Source: Bacteroidota bacterium (GTDB lineage: Bacteria; Bacteroidota; Bacteroidia; Cytophagales; Cyclobacteriaceae). Taken from it: a stretch of 64,000 nt of DNA. The notes below the pieces were generated by a model, which was given only the letters and a program-made list of their open reading frames with translations, did no database searches and had not been told where the DNA came from. Of this stretch, positions 8,332 through 16,846 are shown piece by piece. Location: NCBI GenBank assembly GCA_023428695.1, contig JAEYWY010000034.1:1-64000 (forward strand), written 5' to 3'. Both the position numbers and the translations under genes were made by a program. Each line of letters starts with the position of its first letter. Within the stretch, counting starts at the first letter, position 1.

Positions 8332-9210
8332 ATGAAAATGAAAATTGCAGGAATTACTGTTCTGATTTTGTGCGCCCTGTTTTTTTATGTGGGTTGGCAC
8401 ACACCATCGTTGTCCGACAACCATGGAAGAATGGACACGCATTTATACCTGGGTGAAAGTGCTCAACAGCCACTGATCGTTGGCTTTGGCGGTGGTGATG
8501 GTGGAAACGACTGGGAGCGGAATTACCTGAAGGGAAAACGTGATTCGTTGCTGGCGCGTGGCTTTGCAGTGCTGGCGATCGGATATTTTAATACCGAGAA
8601 TTCACCGGGCACGCTCGACCGGATTTCGCTCAACGCTATTGCCGATACCATTCTCAATATTGCCAGACGAACCCCGTCGATAGATACGACACGGATTTAT
8701 TTGCTGGGCGCGTCGAAAGGTGGGGAGCTGGCGTTGAATCTGGCCAGCCGGTATCCGTGCTTTAAAGGTGTGATTGCTCTTTCCAGCCCGACTGTCAGTT
8801 TTCCGGCACTCACGATATCGGCCAATACGTCTTCATGGATGTACAATGATCAGGAAGTTGCCTATGTGCCGGCTCCATTCAGCATAATCTGGCCTGCGAT
8901 AAAGGGCGATTTGTTGACGGCGTTTTCGATTATGCTCGAAGACAAAGAAGCGGTTGCACTGGCCGCAATCGAAGTTGAAAAAATCAACGGCCCGCTCCTG
9001 ATTATTTCCGCTGACAAGGATGAGATGATTCCGGCGGTGCAGATGTCGGAGCAGTTGGTGGATCGCCTGCGCCGGAAGAATTTTCCGCATCAAGTTGAGC
9101 ACGTTGTCGTACATGGCCCGCATATAGAGCCGCTTAATCATTTTGACAGGGTATATGCGTTCCTCGAGAGTGTAAAGTGGGCCGCCACGAATTTTCACCA
9201 GTTCAGGTGA
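8332..9210 (+). CDS. Alpha/beta hydrolase, BAAT C-terminal-like
   Basis: 292 residues with an N-terminal signal anchor ('IAGITVLILCALFFYVGW'). The fold is that of the acyl-CoA thioester hydrolase/bile-acid acyltransferase C-terminal family. The nucleophile is in GASKGGELAL, the acid in 'ISADKDEMIP', and the histidine in 'HGPHIEPL'. The family hydrolyses or transfers acyl groups; bacterial members with this domain alone have poorly known substrates. It follows the XRE regulator by 38 bases and may be co-transcribed with it. Confidence 0.75.
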   Translation: MKMKIAGITVLILCALFFYVGWHTPSLSDNHGRMDTHLYLGESAQQPLIVGFGGGDGGNDWERNYLKGKRDSLLARGFAVLAIGYFNTENSPGTLDRISLNAIADTILNIARRTPSIDTTRIYLLGASKGGELALNLASRYPCFKGVIALSSPTVSFPALTISANTSSWMYNDQEVAYVPAPFSIIWPAIKGDLLTAFSIMLEDKEAVALAAIEVEKINGPLLIISADKDEMIPAVQMSEQLVDRLRRKNFPHQVEHVVVHGPHIEPLNHFDRVYAFLESVKWAATNFHQFR

Positions 9211-9276
9211 TTGTCCTCATAGGAGACCCCGGGCTACTTTTATCCAAAAAAGTACTGACCCCAAAAATGATGTCCT

Positions 9277-10266
9277 ATGATCGAACGCATCTTACTAGGT
9301 TGCGTCGTCGCGCTTGTGGCGACCGCTTCCGCGATACGAACTAACCTGAAACCCGGACAGGTGTTTCGCGATTGTACTGATTGCCCTGAAATGGTAGTGA
9401 TTCCATCGGGAAGTTTTACCATGGGTAGTACTGCGAGTGAGGTCGAACGTGATCAACATGCCGCATTGCGATTAAAACTTGAAGGGCCGCAGCGCGTCGT
9501 GCACATAAGACAATTCGCTGCAGGCAAGTTTAATATCACCCGCAAGCAGTGGGCGACGTTCGTTGAGGCTACCAATCGGCCGACAAGAGGTGGGTGCAGG
9601 TGGAGTGGTCTGCCGGGTACCGCTGACAGCAAACCCTGGGATCCACATCCGGACGCGACATGGAAAAATCTGGGATTTACACAAGACGATACGCATCCAG
9701 TGGTGTGTGTAACGTGGGACGATGCCCAGGATTATGTGACGTGGCTTAGTAAGAAGACAGGTTCAACGTATCGGCTGCTGACCGAGGCGGAGTGGGAGTA
9801 CGCTGCCAGAGCCGGAACAACAACAACCTTCCCGTGGGGCGATACGGCAAGCCATGAATACGCCAACTACGGTACCGACACCGTTGCGGGAGTGGGGTTC
9901 ACGAGGGGTCGGGATCAATGGATGTACACTTCGCCGGTAGGAGCGTTTCCACCCAATGCATTTGGATTACACGATATGCATGGCAATGTACTGGAATGGG
10001 TAGAAGATTGTTTTTCACCTTCGTATGAAGGATTACCGACTGATGGGTCCGCTTATGTTACAGCCACACCGCTGAACATTAAAGAGGAGCGATTTGCGCG
10101 CATGAACGGAGAGAATTCGTGTTCCTTCAGGATATGCCGTGGCGGGGATGCGTGGGACCATCCCATACTGATCCGTTCCGCATCGCGAACCTGGGCAATG
10201 GTTGCCGAAGAAAATTATGGTGGCACCGCCGGGCTCGGTTTCCGTGTCGCGAAAAATCTTCCATGA
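9277..10266 (+). CDS. FGE-sulfatase (SUMF1) domain protein
   Basis: 329 residues with an N-terminal signal segment, then a formylglycine-generating-enzyme fold: 'MVVIPSGSFTMGS', 'PVVCVTWDDAQDYVTWLS', 'YRLLTEAEWEYAARAG', 'FGLHDMHGNVLEWVEDC', 'ICRGGDAW' and 'GLGFRV'. True FGE uses a cysteine pair near the C-terminus to oxidise sulfatase cysteines. Here the region between RGGDAW and GLGFRV has no cysteine, so this is probably a non-FGE member of the superfamily (lectin-like, scaffold or other oxidation role). No sulfatase gene is in the window. Confidence 0.82.
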   Translation: MIERILLGCVVALVATASAIRTNLKPGQVFRDCTDCPEMVVIPSGSFTMGSTASEVERDQHAALRLKLEGPQRVVHIRQFAAGKFNITRKQWATFVEATNRPTRGGCRWSGLPGTADSKPWDPHPDATWKNLGFTQDDTHPVVCVTWDDAQDYVTWLSKKTGSTYRLLTEAEWEYAARAGTTTTFPWGDTASHEYANYGTDTVAGVGFTRGRDQWMYTSPVGAFPPNAFGLHDMHGNVLEWVEDCFSPSYEGLPTDGSAYVTATPLNIKEERFARMNGENSCSFRICRGGDAWDHPILIRSASRTWAMVAEENYGGTAGLGFRVAKNLP

Positions 10267-10410
10267 TGCGGACGTCAGTATTATTCGAGGCATGCGATCA
10301 AAGTCACCTTTGACCAAACCTTTATGGGAGACTACAAAGACGATTTGGATCTTGATGCAGAATCAACAAAAAACGCCCTGACCGACTCCGGTACCGTGCC
10401 AGAAAAGTAA
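10264..10410 (+). pseudogene. Short coding-like scrap after the FGE gene
   Basis: A continuously open frame overlapping the end of the FGE gene and ending at a stop at 10408-10410. It gives an acidic peptide ('IKVTFDQTFMGDYKDD…ALTDSGTVPEK'). The only ATG is at 10323 (29 codons). It reads like a protein C-terminus and may be a gene remnant. Function unknown. Confidence 0.25.
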
Positions 10411-10449
10411 TGTGAATTTATATTTATATTGTTGATAGGTTTTTTCATT

Positions 10450-12183
10450 ATGAAAACTGTCGCGCTAAATTTAATCCTGTGTTCACTTTTGCTGGGTTCA
10501 TTCAAAACCTATACACAACAAGCTACAGTCGCTGAATACGTCAATTCTAAGAAATCGATTCTTCTAACACAAAAAGAAGATACAACTAAAGTAAAATTGC
10601 TTACTGATATAAGTAGTGCATATTCATTTTCTTATCCCGACTCAAGCAGAACCTATGCCCAACAGGCAATTGACCTCGCCGAGAAAATTAATTTTGAGCG
10701 CGGACTTTTAAACGCAAACCGGAGTTTAGTCAGGTCTCTGATACTCTCGGGGAATTTTCCCATGGCATTGGACTTTGGTTTCAAAGCACATACGCTTGCC
10801 AAAAAAATTGGTACTCCTAGAGATATAATATTTGCTACTGGCAATTTGGCGGCATGTTACTTTTATCTGGGTGACTACACTACGTGTTTGAAATACGATC
10901 GTGATATTGTAGAAATTGTTAAAGAGTTTTACCCCGATAGTCTCGGTTTTATTTGCGCGGATATGTCAAGGGCATTTGAAGCGCTGAATGAACCGGATTC
11001 CGCACTGGTTTATGCTAAGATAAGTTACAAAATGATTAAGCAATGGAACTTCGCGGATAGGAACGGTTATATATACCATATCGTTGGAAATGCGTTTGCG
11101 AGCAACGGGGATTATGATTCCGCGCTTTTCTATTACAGAATTGGACTGCCCATTACGATAAGACGTACTTTTTCGATACTTAGAACTGATCTTTACAACG
11201 CCATGGCCAGAGCACATATGGCCAGGGGAGATATTGATTCTGCGCTTTGGTATTCTAAAAAGGCATTGAGCGATGAAAGGAGAAAATCATATCCGAATGG
11301 CCTCCTTAAAGCGGCAAATATGCTTGCCGATATTTATGAGTTAGAAAACAAGTCTGATAGTTCGTTAAAATACTTGCGTATCGCCATTGGTGTGCAGGAT
11401 AGCATATTCAGCCGTGATCAGGCAGTGGCGGTCCAAAATCTTGCTTACAAAGAAATGGAGAAACAGAAAGCGTTGGCAGCCTCTGAACTGGAATTGCGGA
11501 CCAAATTCAGAACATACTTTTTCGTGGCATGCGTGATAGCGTCGCTGGTGATAGCGGGTATTGTGTTGCATAATAGCAGACAGAAACAATTACAAAATAT
11601 GCGCAACAGTATCGCAGCCGATCTTCACGATGATATAGGCTCTACGTTAAGCAGTATCAGTATTATGGGAGAACTTGCAAAACAGCGTGCCCCCGAAGCA
11701 GCTGTACTGTTAGATTCCATCAGCGAAAGCACGACCGCCATGCAGGAGAATATGAGCGATATCGTATGGGCGATCAAGTCTGAGAACGATCGTTTTGAAA
11801 ATGTACTGCGTCGCATGAACGTTTTCGCCTCCGAAATACTGGATGCGAAAAACATAGCGCTGGATTTCGGTTGCGATGAAACACTCGCCACGTCAAGGTT
11901 GTCGATGAGGCAGCGCAAAAACATGTATCTCTTTTTCAAAGAGGCGATCAATAACGCGGCCAGACATGCGAATGCAACGGAGGTGTCTGTCCGTATTTTG
12001 AAAAGGTCGAACCATGTCGAAATGGTTATTGAAGATAACGGTATTGGGTTTGACCTGGAGCAGGCAGACCATGGCAACGGGATGACGTCACTAAAAAGAC
12101 GAGGGGAGGAATTGGGTGGTAATATTAAAATTCAATCCCGTTTTAATGAAGGCACGCGTGTACAACTCAATTTCAGGATATGA
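10450..12183 (+). CDS. TPR sensor histidine kinase (HisKA_3)
   Basis: 577 residues from the ATG at 10450, which gives a signal peptide (MKTVALNLILCSLLLGS). Order: periplasmic TPR repeats (about residues 40-330), one membrane segment ('FFVACVIASLVIAGIVL'), a HisKA_3 dimerisation domain with the phospho-acceptor in 'ADLHDDIGSTLSS', and a HATPase_c domain with N-box 'EAINNAARHANAT', 'IEDNGIGFD' and 'GNGMTSLKRRGEELGG'. It would autophosphorylate and pass phosphate to the NarL-type regulator 39 bases downstream. The signal is unknown; the TPR region may detect a peptide or protein. Confidence 0.9.
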   Translation: MKTVALNLILCSLLLGSFKTYTQQATVAEYVNSKKSILLTQKEDTTKVKLLTDISSAYSFSYPDSSRTYAQQAIDLAEKINFERGLLNANRSLVRSLILSGNFPMALDFGFKAHTLAKKIGTPRDIIFATGNLAACYFYLGDYTTCLKYDRDIVEIVKEFYPDSLGFICADMSRAFEALNEPDSALVYAKISYKMIKQWNFADRNGYIYHIVGNAFASNGDYDSALFYYRIGLPITIRRTFSILRTDLYNAMARAHMARGDIDSALWYSKKALSDERRKSYPNGLLKAANMLADIYELENKSDSSLKYLRIAIGVQDSIFSRDQAVAVQNLAYKEMEKQKALAASELELRTKFRTYFFVACVIASLVIAGIVLHNSRQKQLQNMRNSIAADLHDDIGSTLSSISIMGELAKQRAPEAAVLLDSISESTTAMQENMSDIVWAIKSENDRFENVLRRMNVFASEILDAKNIALDFGCDETLATSRLSMRQRKNMYLFFKEAINNAARHANATEVSVRILKRSNHVEMVIEDNGIGFDLEQADHGNGMTSLKRRGEELGGNIKIQSRFNEGTRVQLNFRI

Positions 12184-12222
12184 TTTGCGACAATTGGGTG
12201 TAAGCTCAATCGATCCGTGACT

Positions 12223-12861
12223 ATGGAAATCAACGTTGCTTTATTCGAGGATAATAAGAAGCTTCGCGACAGCCTGGAGCAACTGATTAATACCACGGAA
12301 GGAATGACGTGCACGGGTGCATTCGCCGACGCCAGCAAGCTGGATTTCAAGATGCAGCAGTCTCGTCCGAATGTCGTGATGATGGATATTAGTATGCCGG
12401 GCATTTCGGGGATTGAAGCAGTAAGGATGATCAGGGAGAAATATCCAGAAGTACGGATCCTCATGCAGACTGTCTTTGACGATAACGACAAGATATTCGC
12501 CGCTATTTGTGCCGGCGCATCCGGGTATGTTCTGAAAAAGACTCCACCTCAGAAATTGGTTGAAGCGATATTGGAGACGTCGTTGGGCGGTGCACCAATG
12601 ACATCGTCTGTGGCTGTAAAAGTATTGCAGATGTTCAGGTCACAAGCCCGGGTTGAGAAAAATGAATTCATTGATTTGTCTGAACGCGAAAAGGAGATCC
12701 TCGCGTTGTTGGTGCAGGGAAAATCCTACAAAGCCATAGCCGCGACATGTTTCATTTCGATTGATACGGTGAGTACCCATGTTCGGCATATCTACGAAAA
12801 GCTTCATGTGCACTCAAAAAGCGAAGCCGTCGCCAAGGCTATTTTTCGAAAGCTGGTTTGA
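12223..12861 (+). CDS. NarL/LuxR-type response regulator
   Basis: 212 residues. The receiver domain has the acidic pocket 'FEDN' and phospho-acceptor Asp in 'NVVMMDISMPG', with the switch residues 'LMQTVFDDND' and lysine in 'YVLKKTPP'. The C-terminal LuxR HTH is 'LSEREKEILALLVQGKSYKAIA…TVSTHVRHIYEKLHV'. A GTG at 12217 is also possible. It is the obvious partner of the preceding kinase. A paralogous pair lies on the minus strand at 60.6-63.2 kb. Confidence 0.92.
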   Translation: MEINVALFEDNKKLRDSLEQLINTTEGMTCTGAFADASKLDFKMQQSRPNVVMMDISMPGISGIEAVRMIREKYPEVRILMQTVFDDNDKIFAAICAGASGYVLKKTPPQKLVEAILETSLGGAPMTSSVAVKVLQMFRSQARVEKNEFIDLSEREKEILALLVQGKSYKAIAATCFISIDTVSTHVRHIYEKLHVHSKSEAVAKAIFRKLV

Positions 12862-12971
12862 TCTGTCGAAGGTTATGCAGCAGGAAAATCACCAGTTCCT
12901 GTGATTGTCTTGCGCGGATTCGAGGGATAGCTTTATACAAATAACTAGTCCTGTATAAAACTCCCTTCGAT

Positions 12972-13493
12972 ATGAAAAACATCATGCAATCAGCGATCCT
13001 GTTAGTAGTGGTGGCGTCATGTAGCATTGAACCATCATTCTCGCCCAGCCTACGCATTAATAATACTGAATCTCCGGAGGAGCTTGCCAGGCAGGTTATT
13101 GCGGCGCTGCGGCATACGTCTTCATCTGATTACGTTGCCATGTTTCCGACAGTAGAGGATTTCCATTTGATCATGGATGCCCATGAAGATGTCTATGGTG
13201 AGTCACTGGCAGAGGCCAAAAAGGAGTTTGCCATTTGTTATGAAACTGACTTATTGCCCGCGGTGGTTAAGTCATTCGCTCGCACGATCCGGGAAGGAGA
13301 GAGCATGGGAGTTGCATGGAACGAGATTCGCTTTGAAAGCGTGTTGTTTGATGCGGTGACGGATAATCAGTTTGGCGAAACGCAGCTTACTATTGAATTC
13401 TCTGTCACTGAGAAGCGGCACAAGATTGTTATGGAAAAGGTTTTGATAATGAATGGTGAGTGGAAGGCCGGTGCGCTGATGAAGCTGATGTGA
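12972..13493 (+). CDS. Lipoprotein, unknown function
   Basis: 173 residues with a lipoprotein signal (MKNIMQSAILLVVVASC). The mature part has a helical centre ('SPEELARQVIAALRHTSSSDYVAMFP') and a beta C-terminus ending 'IMNGEWKAGALMKL', resembling NTF2-like or DUF4878-like small secreted proteins. No catalytic motif. Lies 110 bases after the response regulator in the same direction. Confidence 0.6.
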   Translation: MKNIMQSAILLVVVASCSIEPSFSPSLRINNTESPEELARQVIAALRHTSSSDYVAMFPTVEDFHLIMDAHEDVYGESLAEAKKEFAICYETDLLPAVVKSFARTIREGESMGVAWNEIRFESVLFDAVTDNQFGETQLTIEFSVTEKRHKIVMEKVLIMNGEWKAGALMKLM

Positions 13494-13806
13494 GGAGATG
13501 GTATATTCGTAACTGCCCTAGTTCCATACCTGTGAGATTGTCTGCCATTTCCTGGAGACTTTTCCATCGATAGTGGTTCAACCATCTTTTAGAGAAACAG
13601 GCGATTAGTTTGTGCTTGGTCATCCGAAGTGAGGTCGGGGTAGTTCTCCAAAATTGACGAATCGAGATACCCTCAAAGTTTATAACGATACGTGGCTGTC
13701 CTTCTAAGCCTGAAGCGGATAACGCGATAAATCGTCGTTCTGCCGCATTTTCGAACGATTCTAAAAATAAATCAATCTGATATTTTGTGAAACCAGATAG
13801 TTGCAT
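13429..13806 (-). CDS. Hypothetical protein, doubtful
   Basis: An open frame of 125 codons from an ATG at 13806 (a TTG at 13818 is also in frame). The first ~105 residues lie in otherwise empty DNA and read like a protein ('GFTKYQIDLFLESFENAAERR', in parts; 'KRWLNHYRWKSLQEMADNL'). The last ~20 run antisense into the lipoprotein gene. Its start lies inside the promoter of the divergent SRPBCC gene. No family recognised; it may be a fragment. Confidence 0.35.
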   Translation of the reverse strand: MQLSGFTKYQIDLFLESFENAAERRFIALSASGLEGQPRIVINFEGISIRQFWRTTPTSLRMTKHKLIACFSKRWLNHYRWKSLQEMADNLTGMELGQLRIYHLLTSASSAHRPSTHHSLSKPFP

Positions 13807-13831
13807 ATATATTTGCAACCGAAGGGTTGCA
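13784..13831 (+). promoter_or_regulatory. Promoter with overlapping palindromic operator
   Basis: TTTG (13784-13787), a 20-base spacer, then TATATTTG (13808-13815): a good match to the Bacteroidota -33/-7 pattern. A perfect palindrome TGCAACC-gaag-GGTTGCA (13814-13831) begins at the end of the -7 element and covers the expected transcription start. A repressor bound there would block the promoter of the SRPBCC/VOC genes. No regulator gene lies next to it. Confidence 0.6.
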
Positions 13832-13866
13832 TTTTAACGGCTGACCGACGAAAAAGGAAATACAAG

Positions 13867-14379
13867 ATGAACACCGATCTGCTATTTGACTTCAAAGTTG
13901 ACAAATCAACCAAGACCATCTTCATACTCAAAGAGTTTGATGCAGAGAGTTCTCTGGTATGGGACGCCTTTACAAAGCAGGAAATTCTTGACCAATGGTG
14001 GGCGCCAAAGCCTTTAATCTCCAGAACAATAGATATGGACTTTCGGGTCGGCGGTCGAAGATTATACACGATGCTATATCCCGACGGAAACGAGGTCGGC
14101 TGGCAAATATTCCATTATACTGACGTTACTCCGAAGTCGAATTTTAAATGCATAAGTGTATTTGTCGACAGAGATGAAACACCACTTGGACCCGGCGCAA
14201 AATGGGACCTGAATTTTAGCGAGCAGAATACATTGAAGGGGAGGATAACCAAAGTCAGTATTTCCATCCACTTTGAGTCCTTCGACGAGTTGGAAAAAAT
14301 GATAGCAATGGGCTTCAAAGATGGATTCACGATGACATTAAATTATCTGATGGACTTGTTAAAATCTTTAAAGAAATGA
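13867..14379 (+). CDS. SRPBCC (AHSA1-like) protein
   Basis: 170 residues of the START-like/AHSA1 family. The hallmark opening is 'FDAESSLVWDAFTKQEILDQWWAPKPL', followed by 'DFRVGGRRLYTMLYPDG' and a C-terminal amphipathic helix 'DGFTMTLNYLMDLLKSL'. These helix-grip proteins bind hydrophobic ligands in a deep pocket. The start at 13867 is chosen because the upstream in-frame residues fall in the operator. The stop overlaps the next gene by 4 bases. Ligand unknown. Confidence 0.82.
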   Translation: MNTDLLFDFKVDKSTKTIFILKEFDAESSLVWDAFTKQEILDQWWAPKPLISRTIDMDFRVGGRRLYTMLYPDGNEVGWQIFHYTDVTPKSNFKCISVFVDRDETPLGPGAKWDLNFSEQNTLKGRITKVSISIHFESFDELEKMIAMGFKDGFTMTLNYLMDLLKSLKK

Positions 14380-14987
14380 AAAACACAAAACTGACTTTTC
14401 TTGCAGCGATTGTTTTCTGCCTTATGGTTTCCTGTTCGAATCCAAGGCCGGAAGACACCGATCACGCAACAGGTGAAGTCCAACTTGCGGCTACCGCCGA
14501 TGAAACCACAAAAAACAGAGATATGATCCCTCAAAAAATCACACCCTATCTGTGGGTAGAGAAAGATGCCAAAGCTGTGGCCGATTACTACCTGTCTATT
14601 TTCAAGGACGGCAAACTGAAGGATTTTCGCAAATTCGACAGTGGGGAAAGTGGAAGCGAAGCCGGTATAGAAACCGCAGTAATTGAAATAGCCGGAATGG
14701 AATTTAGTATCCTGGCAGCGGGCCCGTTGTTCAAGTTTAACGAAGCCGTTTCATTTGTTATCAATACAAAAGATCAGGCTGAAACGGATTATTACTGGGA
14801 GGCGCTTACAGCCAACGGTGGCGAAGAGGGTTCCTGTGGATGGTGCAAAGACAAATATGGCTTGTCGTGGCAGGTCGTACCTGTTGAATATTTCGACTTG
14901 ATTCACAGCGACGACCCAGCCGTGAGAGAAAAGGCAATGAAAAATACCTTGAAGCAGAAGAAATTGATACTTTCAGAGCTCAAGTGA
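14376..14987 (+). CDS. PhnB-like VOC protein with lipoprotein signal
   Basis: 203 residues: lipoprotein signal ending VSC at about residue 20, a linker, then a PhnB-like glyoxalase-fold domain ('KITPYLWVEKDAKAVADYYLSIF', 'EIAGMEFSILAAGP', 'GWCKDKYGLSWQVVP'). PhnB-like VOC proteins are normally cytoplasmic, so the lipoprotein signal is unusual. It is coupled to the SRPBCC gene by ATGA. SRPBCC and PhnB-like genes are often neighbours in Bacteroidota; function unknown. Confidence 0.8.
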   Translation: MKNTKLTFLAAIVFCLMVSCSNPRPEDTDHATGEVQLAATADETTKNRDMIPQKITPYLWVEKDAKAVADYYLSIFKDGKLKDFRKFDSGESGSEAGIETAVIEIAGMEFSILAAGPLFKFNEAVSFVINTKDQAETDYYWEALTANGGEEGSCGWCKDKYGLSWQVVPVEYFDLIHSDDPAVREKAMKNTLKQKKLILSELK

Positions 14988-15016
14988 AAATTCTGGCTCA
15001 CAGAAAGAACAGAAAA

Positions 15017-15078
15017 CACAGAGAAAGCACAGAAAATGAAGACGACTCATCCTTAGAAGGTTCTGTGGCTTCTCTGTG
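15017..15078. repeat. Inverted pair of family D repeats (possible hairpin)
   Basis: Arms 15017-15034 and 15061-15078 are complementary at 16 of 18 positions around a 26-base loop. Each arm is one copy of the interspersed family D word (CACAGAGAAAGCACAGAA). Other copies are at 29857-29880, 30857-30890 and 31633-31665. The hairpin follows the VOC gene but has no T-run. Confidence 0.6.
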
Positions 15079-15362
15079 TATTCCGCGACTCGTCAGTTTT
15101 CGCGGGTTACGTTTATGAACATCCTGATTATGGTGATAAACAACCTGTCCTGCATGCACAGGTGTGTCTCAATGATAACGAAGTCCTCACGTCAACCAAT
15201 TCAGAAGGCTATTATTATCTGAAAACCGTTTCCGGCAAACACACACTCAAATGCCAGCGGGACGATAACCAGTGGTCTCAACTCGTTCTGGAAAAGGACA
15301 TTGAGATCAATAGGAACGAGAAAGTGCAAATTGACTTTTACCTGGGATACACTGTTGAGTAA
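15057..15362 (+). pseudogene. N-truncated carboxypeptidase-regulatory-like domain
   Basis: The frame is open from 15057 to a stop at 15360-15362. It encodes a typical CarboxypepD_reg-like fold ('GYVYEHPDYGDKQPVLHAQV', 'TSTNSEGYYYLKTVSGKHTL'). There is no in-frame ATG, and the frame enters directly from a family D repeat arm. The only alternative start is a GTG at 15162, inside the domain. Most likely the 3' part of a surface-protein gene whose beginning was lost at the repeat. Confidence 0.5.
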
Positions 15363-15482
15363 CGGACTGCCTGAAGGAGGATCAGCACGTGGAAGAGGAA
15401 CGAAATCCACAAACGCACAATAGCGACTGATTGTTTGTAACAATCCCGAAGCGTGAAACGACTTTTTTCTTAAATTTCCCTA

Positions 15483-16022
15483 ATGAACCGAAGAATCCGA
15501 ATCGCGCTCGCCGCCTTTTTGATGACATGTGCACTGTCTCCTTTGCGCGCACAGACAAGTGAGGGAAGTAAAGCGCCTATGGTAAAATGCGCGGGTCAGG
15601 AGAAGCCGTATCGTGATTTTGATTTTATCATTGGCAATTGGGAGTACAGAACCCTTGATGGTCGCAAAGTGGCCGATCAGGTTATCACCCGGCAGGGCGA
15701 AGGATGTGCAATTATTGAGGAATGGAATGAAGTCTCCGGTATTACCGGACGTGGCATTAGCTTCGTTGATCCCGCAACGGGGAAGTGGCGTCAGGTTTGG
15801 GTGAGCTCCCGATTTCATATTGACTATTCCGGCGCATTGGATGAGAACGGAGCGATGGTGCTTGAGGGCACAATGTACCCGACAAATGGATCCGGCAGGT
15901 CCCGCATTCGCGGAGTGTGGACAAAACAGTCAGACGGGACGATCAGAAAAGAATTCTTCAGACTGGACGAAAAAACAAACCAATGGATATCTTTCTTTGC
16001 AGGGTTTGCTCATCCGAAATAG
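15483..16022 (+). CDS. Secreted DUF1579-like protein
   Basis: 179 residues with a signal peptide ending LRAQ. The mature part opens 'DFDFIIGNWEYRTLDG' and alternates short strands, as in DUF1579/nitrobindin-like barrel proteins that begin with a 'hxxGxW' motif. A cysteine in 'MVKCAGQ' is conserved-looking. Function unknown; probably periplasmic. Confidence 0.6.
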   Translation: MNRRIRIALAAFLMTCALSPLRAQTSEGSKAPMVKCAGQEKPYRDFDFIIGNWEYRTLDGRKVADQVITRQGEGCAIIEEWNEVSGITGRGISFVDPATGKWRQVWVSSRFHIDYSGALDENGAMVLEGTMYPTNGSGRSRIRGVWTKQSDGTIRKEFFRLDEKTNQWISFFAGFAHPK

Positions 16023-16084
16023 AATTTGTCAGAAAAAGACGAGTATTACTGTTGTCGCCAATTTATTCCTGATTAGTTGCAGTT

Positions 16085-16513
16085 ATGAGAAAAGCCGGAT
16101 TATTAGTATTGGCGATAGCAGGTGCGTACTATCTGTCGCTGCTTATTTTTGGACCAATGGCATTAACAGCCCAATTGAAAAAAGACTCAAATTCTTATTA
16201 TGACCAGTACCGGTGGACAAACGACATCAACGTCGTGGGAAATGTAAATGTTGACGAGATAAGCAACATATTCAGCGGTCCCGACGTTCGTATTACTTTT
16301 CTTCGTTCCGATGATGTGGAGGAAGTGGTTAGGTCATTTTCGATAAAGGAAAGGTACAACTACTTGCTCATGCGCGACTCCATGTTCAGGCCTATCGTTC
16401 TGATTTATGAATCTGAGCAAATCAATGAGTATGTAGCAAATTGGGAAAAGACGTACCTGTGGTGTTTTGCGTTCTGGATACCACTGGAGAATCGCTCGAT
16501 GGGGATGTCTTAG
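16085..16513 (+). CDS. Signal-anchored hypothetical protein, possibly frameshifted
   Basis: 142 residues with an N-terminal membrane segment ('AGLLVLAIAGAYYLSLLIFG'). The last 24 residues ('TYLWCFAFWIPLENRSMGMS') look unlike the rest. The -1-shifted frame instead continues 'EKDVPVVFCVLDTTGESLDG' and 'DVLVLQDERVNCNEM', which reads better as protein. Adding one base to the A run at about 16446-16449 would join the two. The shifted frame then overlaps the next gene, so the true end is unclear. Confidence 0.5.
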   Translation: MRKAGLLVLAIAGAYYLSLLIFGPMALTAQLKKDSNSYYDQYRWTNDINVVGNVNVDEISNIFSGPDVRITFLRSDDVEEVVRSFSIKERYNYLLMRDSMFRPIVLIYESEQINEYVANWEKTYLWCFAFWIPLENRSMGMS

Positions 16514-16540
16514 TATTACAGGACGAAAGAGTGAATTGCA

Positions 16541-16846
16541 ATGAAATGCATAGATGGCGAAAGACCGGAAATTTTAAAAAGGAAGGAAATCCTGAGGCAG
16601 CTGAAGGCGACGGAGAAAGAAAACTTCGAGAAGGCGTTGCCATTGGCCAGAGCGATATTTCTGGAGCTCTTTGACTACGTGACCGAGAATCTGGATGGCG
16701 ACTGTGATCAAAGTCTGACATTGACGATAGAGTTTCTCACGGGAAGGGGAATTGAGAACATCGATGAAGTTGTCGAATGGATTAAGGATCAGGGTGGATA
16801 TTGTGATTGCGAAGTGCTCATGAATGTTCACGATAAATTTGAATGA
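16541..16846 (+). CDS. DUF2695 protein
   Basis: 101 residues ending with the recognisable DUF2695 pattern: 'CDQSLTLTIEFL', 'VVEWIKDQGGYCDCEVLMNV'. The GGYCDCE motif with paired cysteines is the family's most conserved part and may bind a metal. The N-terminus is a charged helix. Function unknown in the literature I know. The ATG overlaps the possible shifted end of the previous gene, and its stop overlaps the next start (ATGA). Confidence 0.75.
   Translation: MKCIDGERPEILKRKEILRQLKATEKENFEKALPLARAIFLELFDYVTENLDGDCDQSLTLTIEFLTGRGIENIDEVVEWIKDQGGYCDCEVLMNVHDKFE

Noticed and set aside
10351..10367. TTGAT-N5-ATCAA near the TPR kinase gene as a fourth regulator site
   Set aside because: The spacer is five bases instead of four, it lies in a coding-like scrap, and no TAnnTTTG stands 44 bases downstream.
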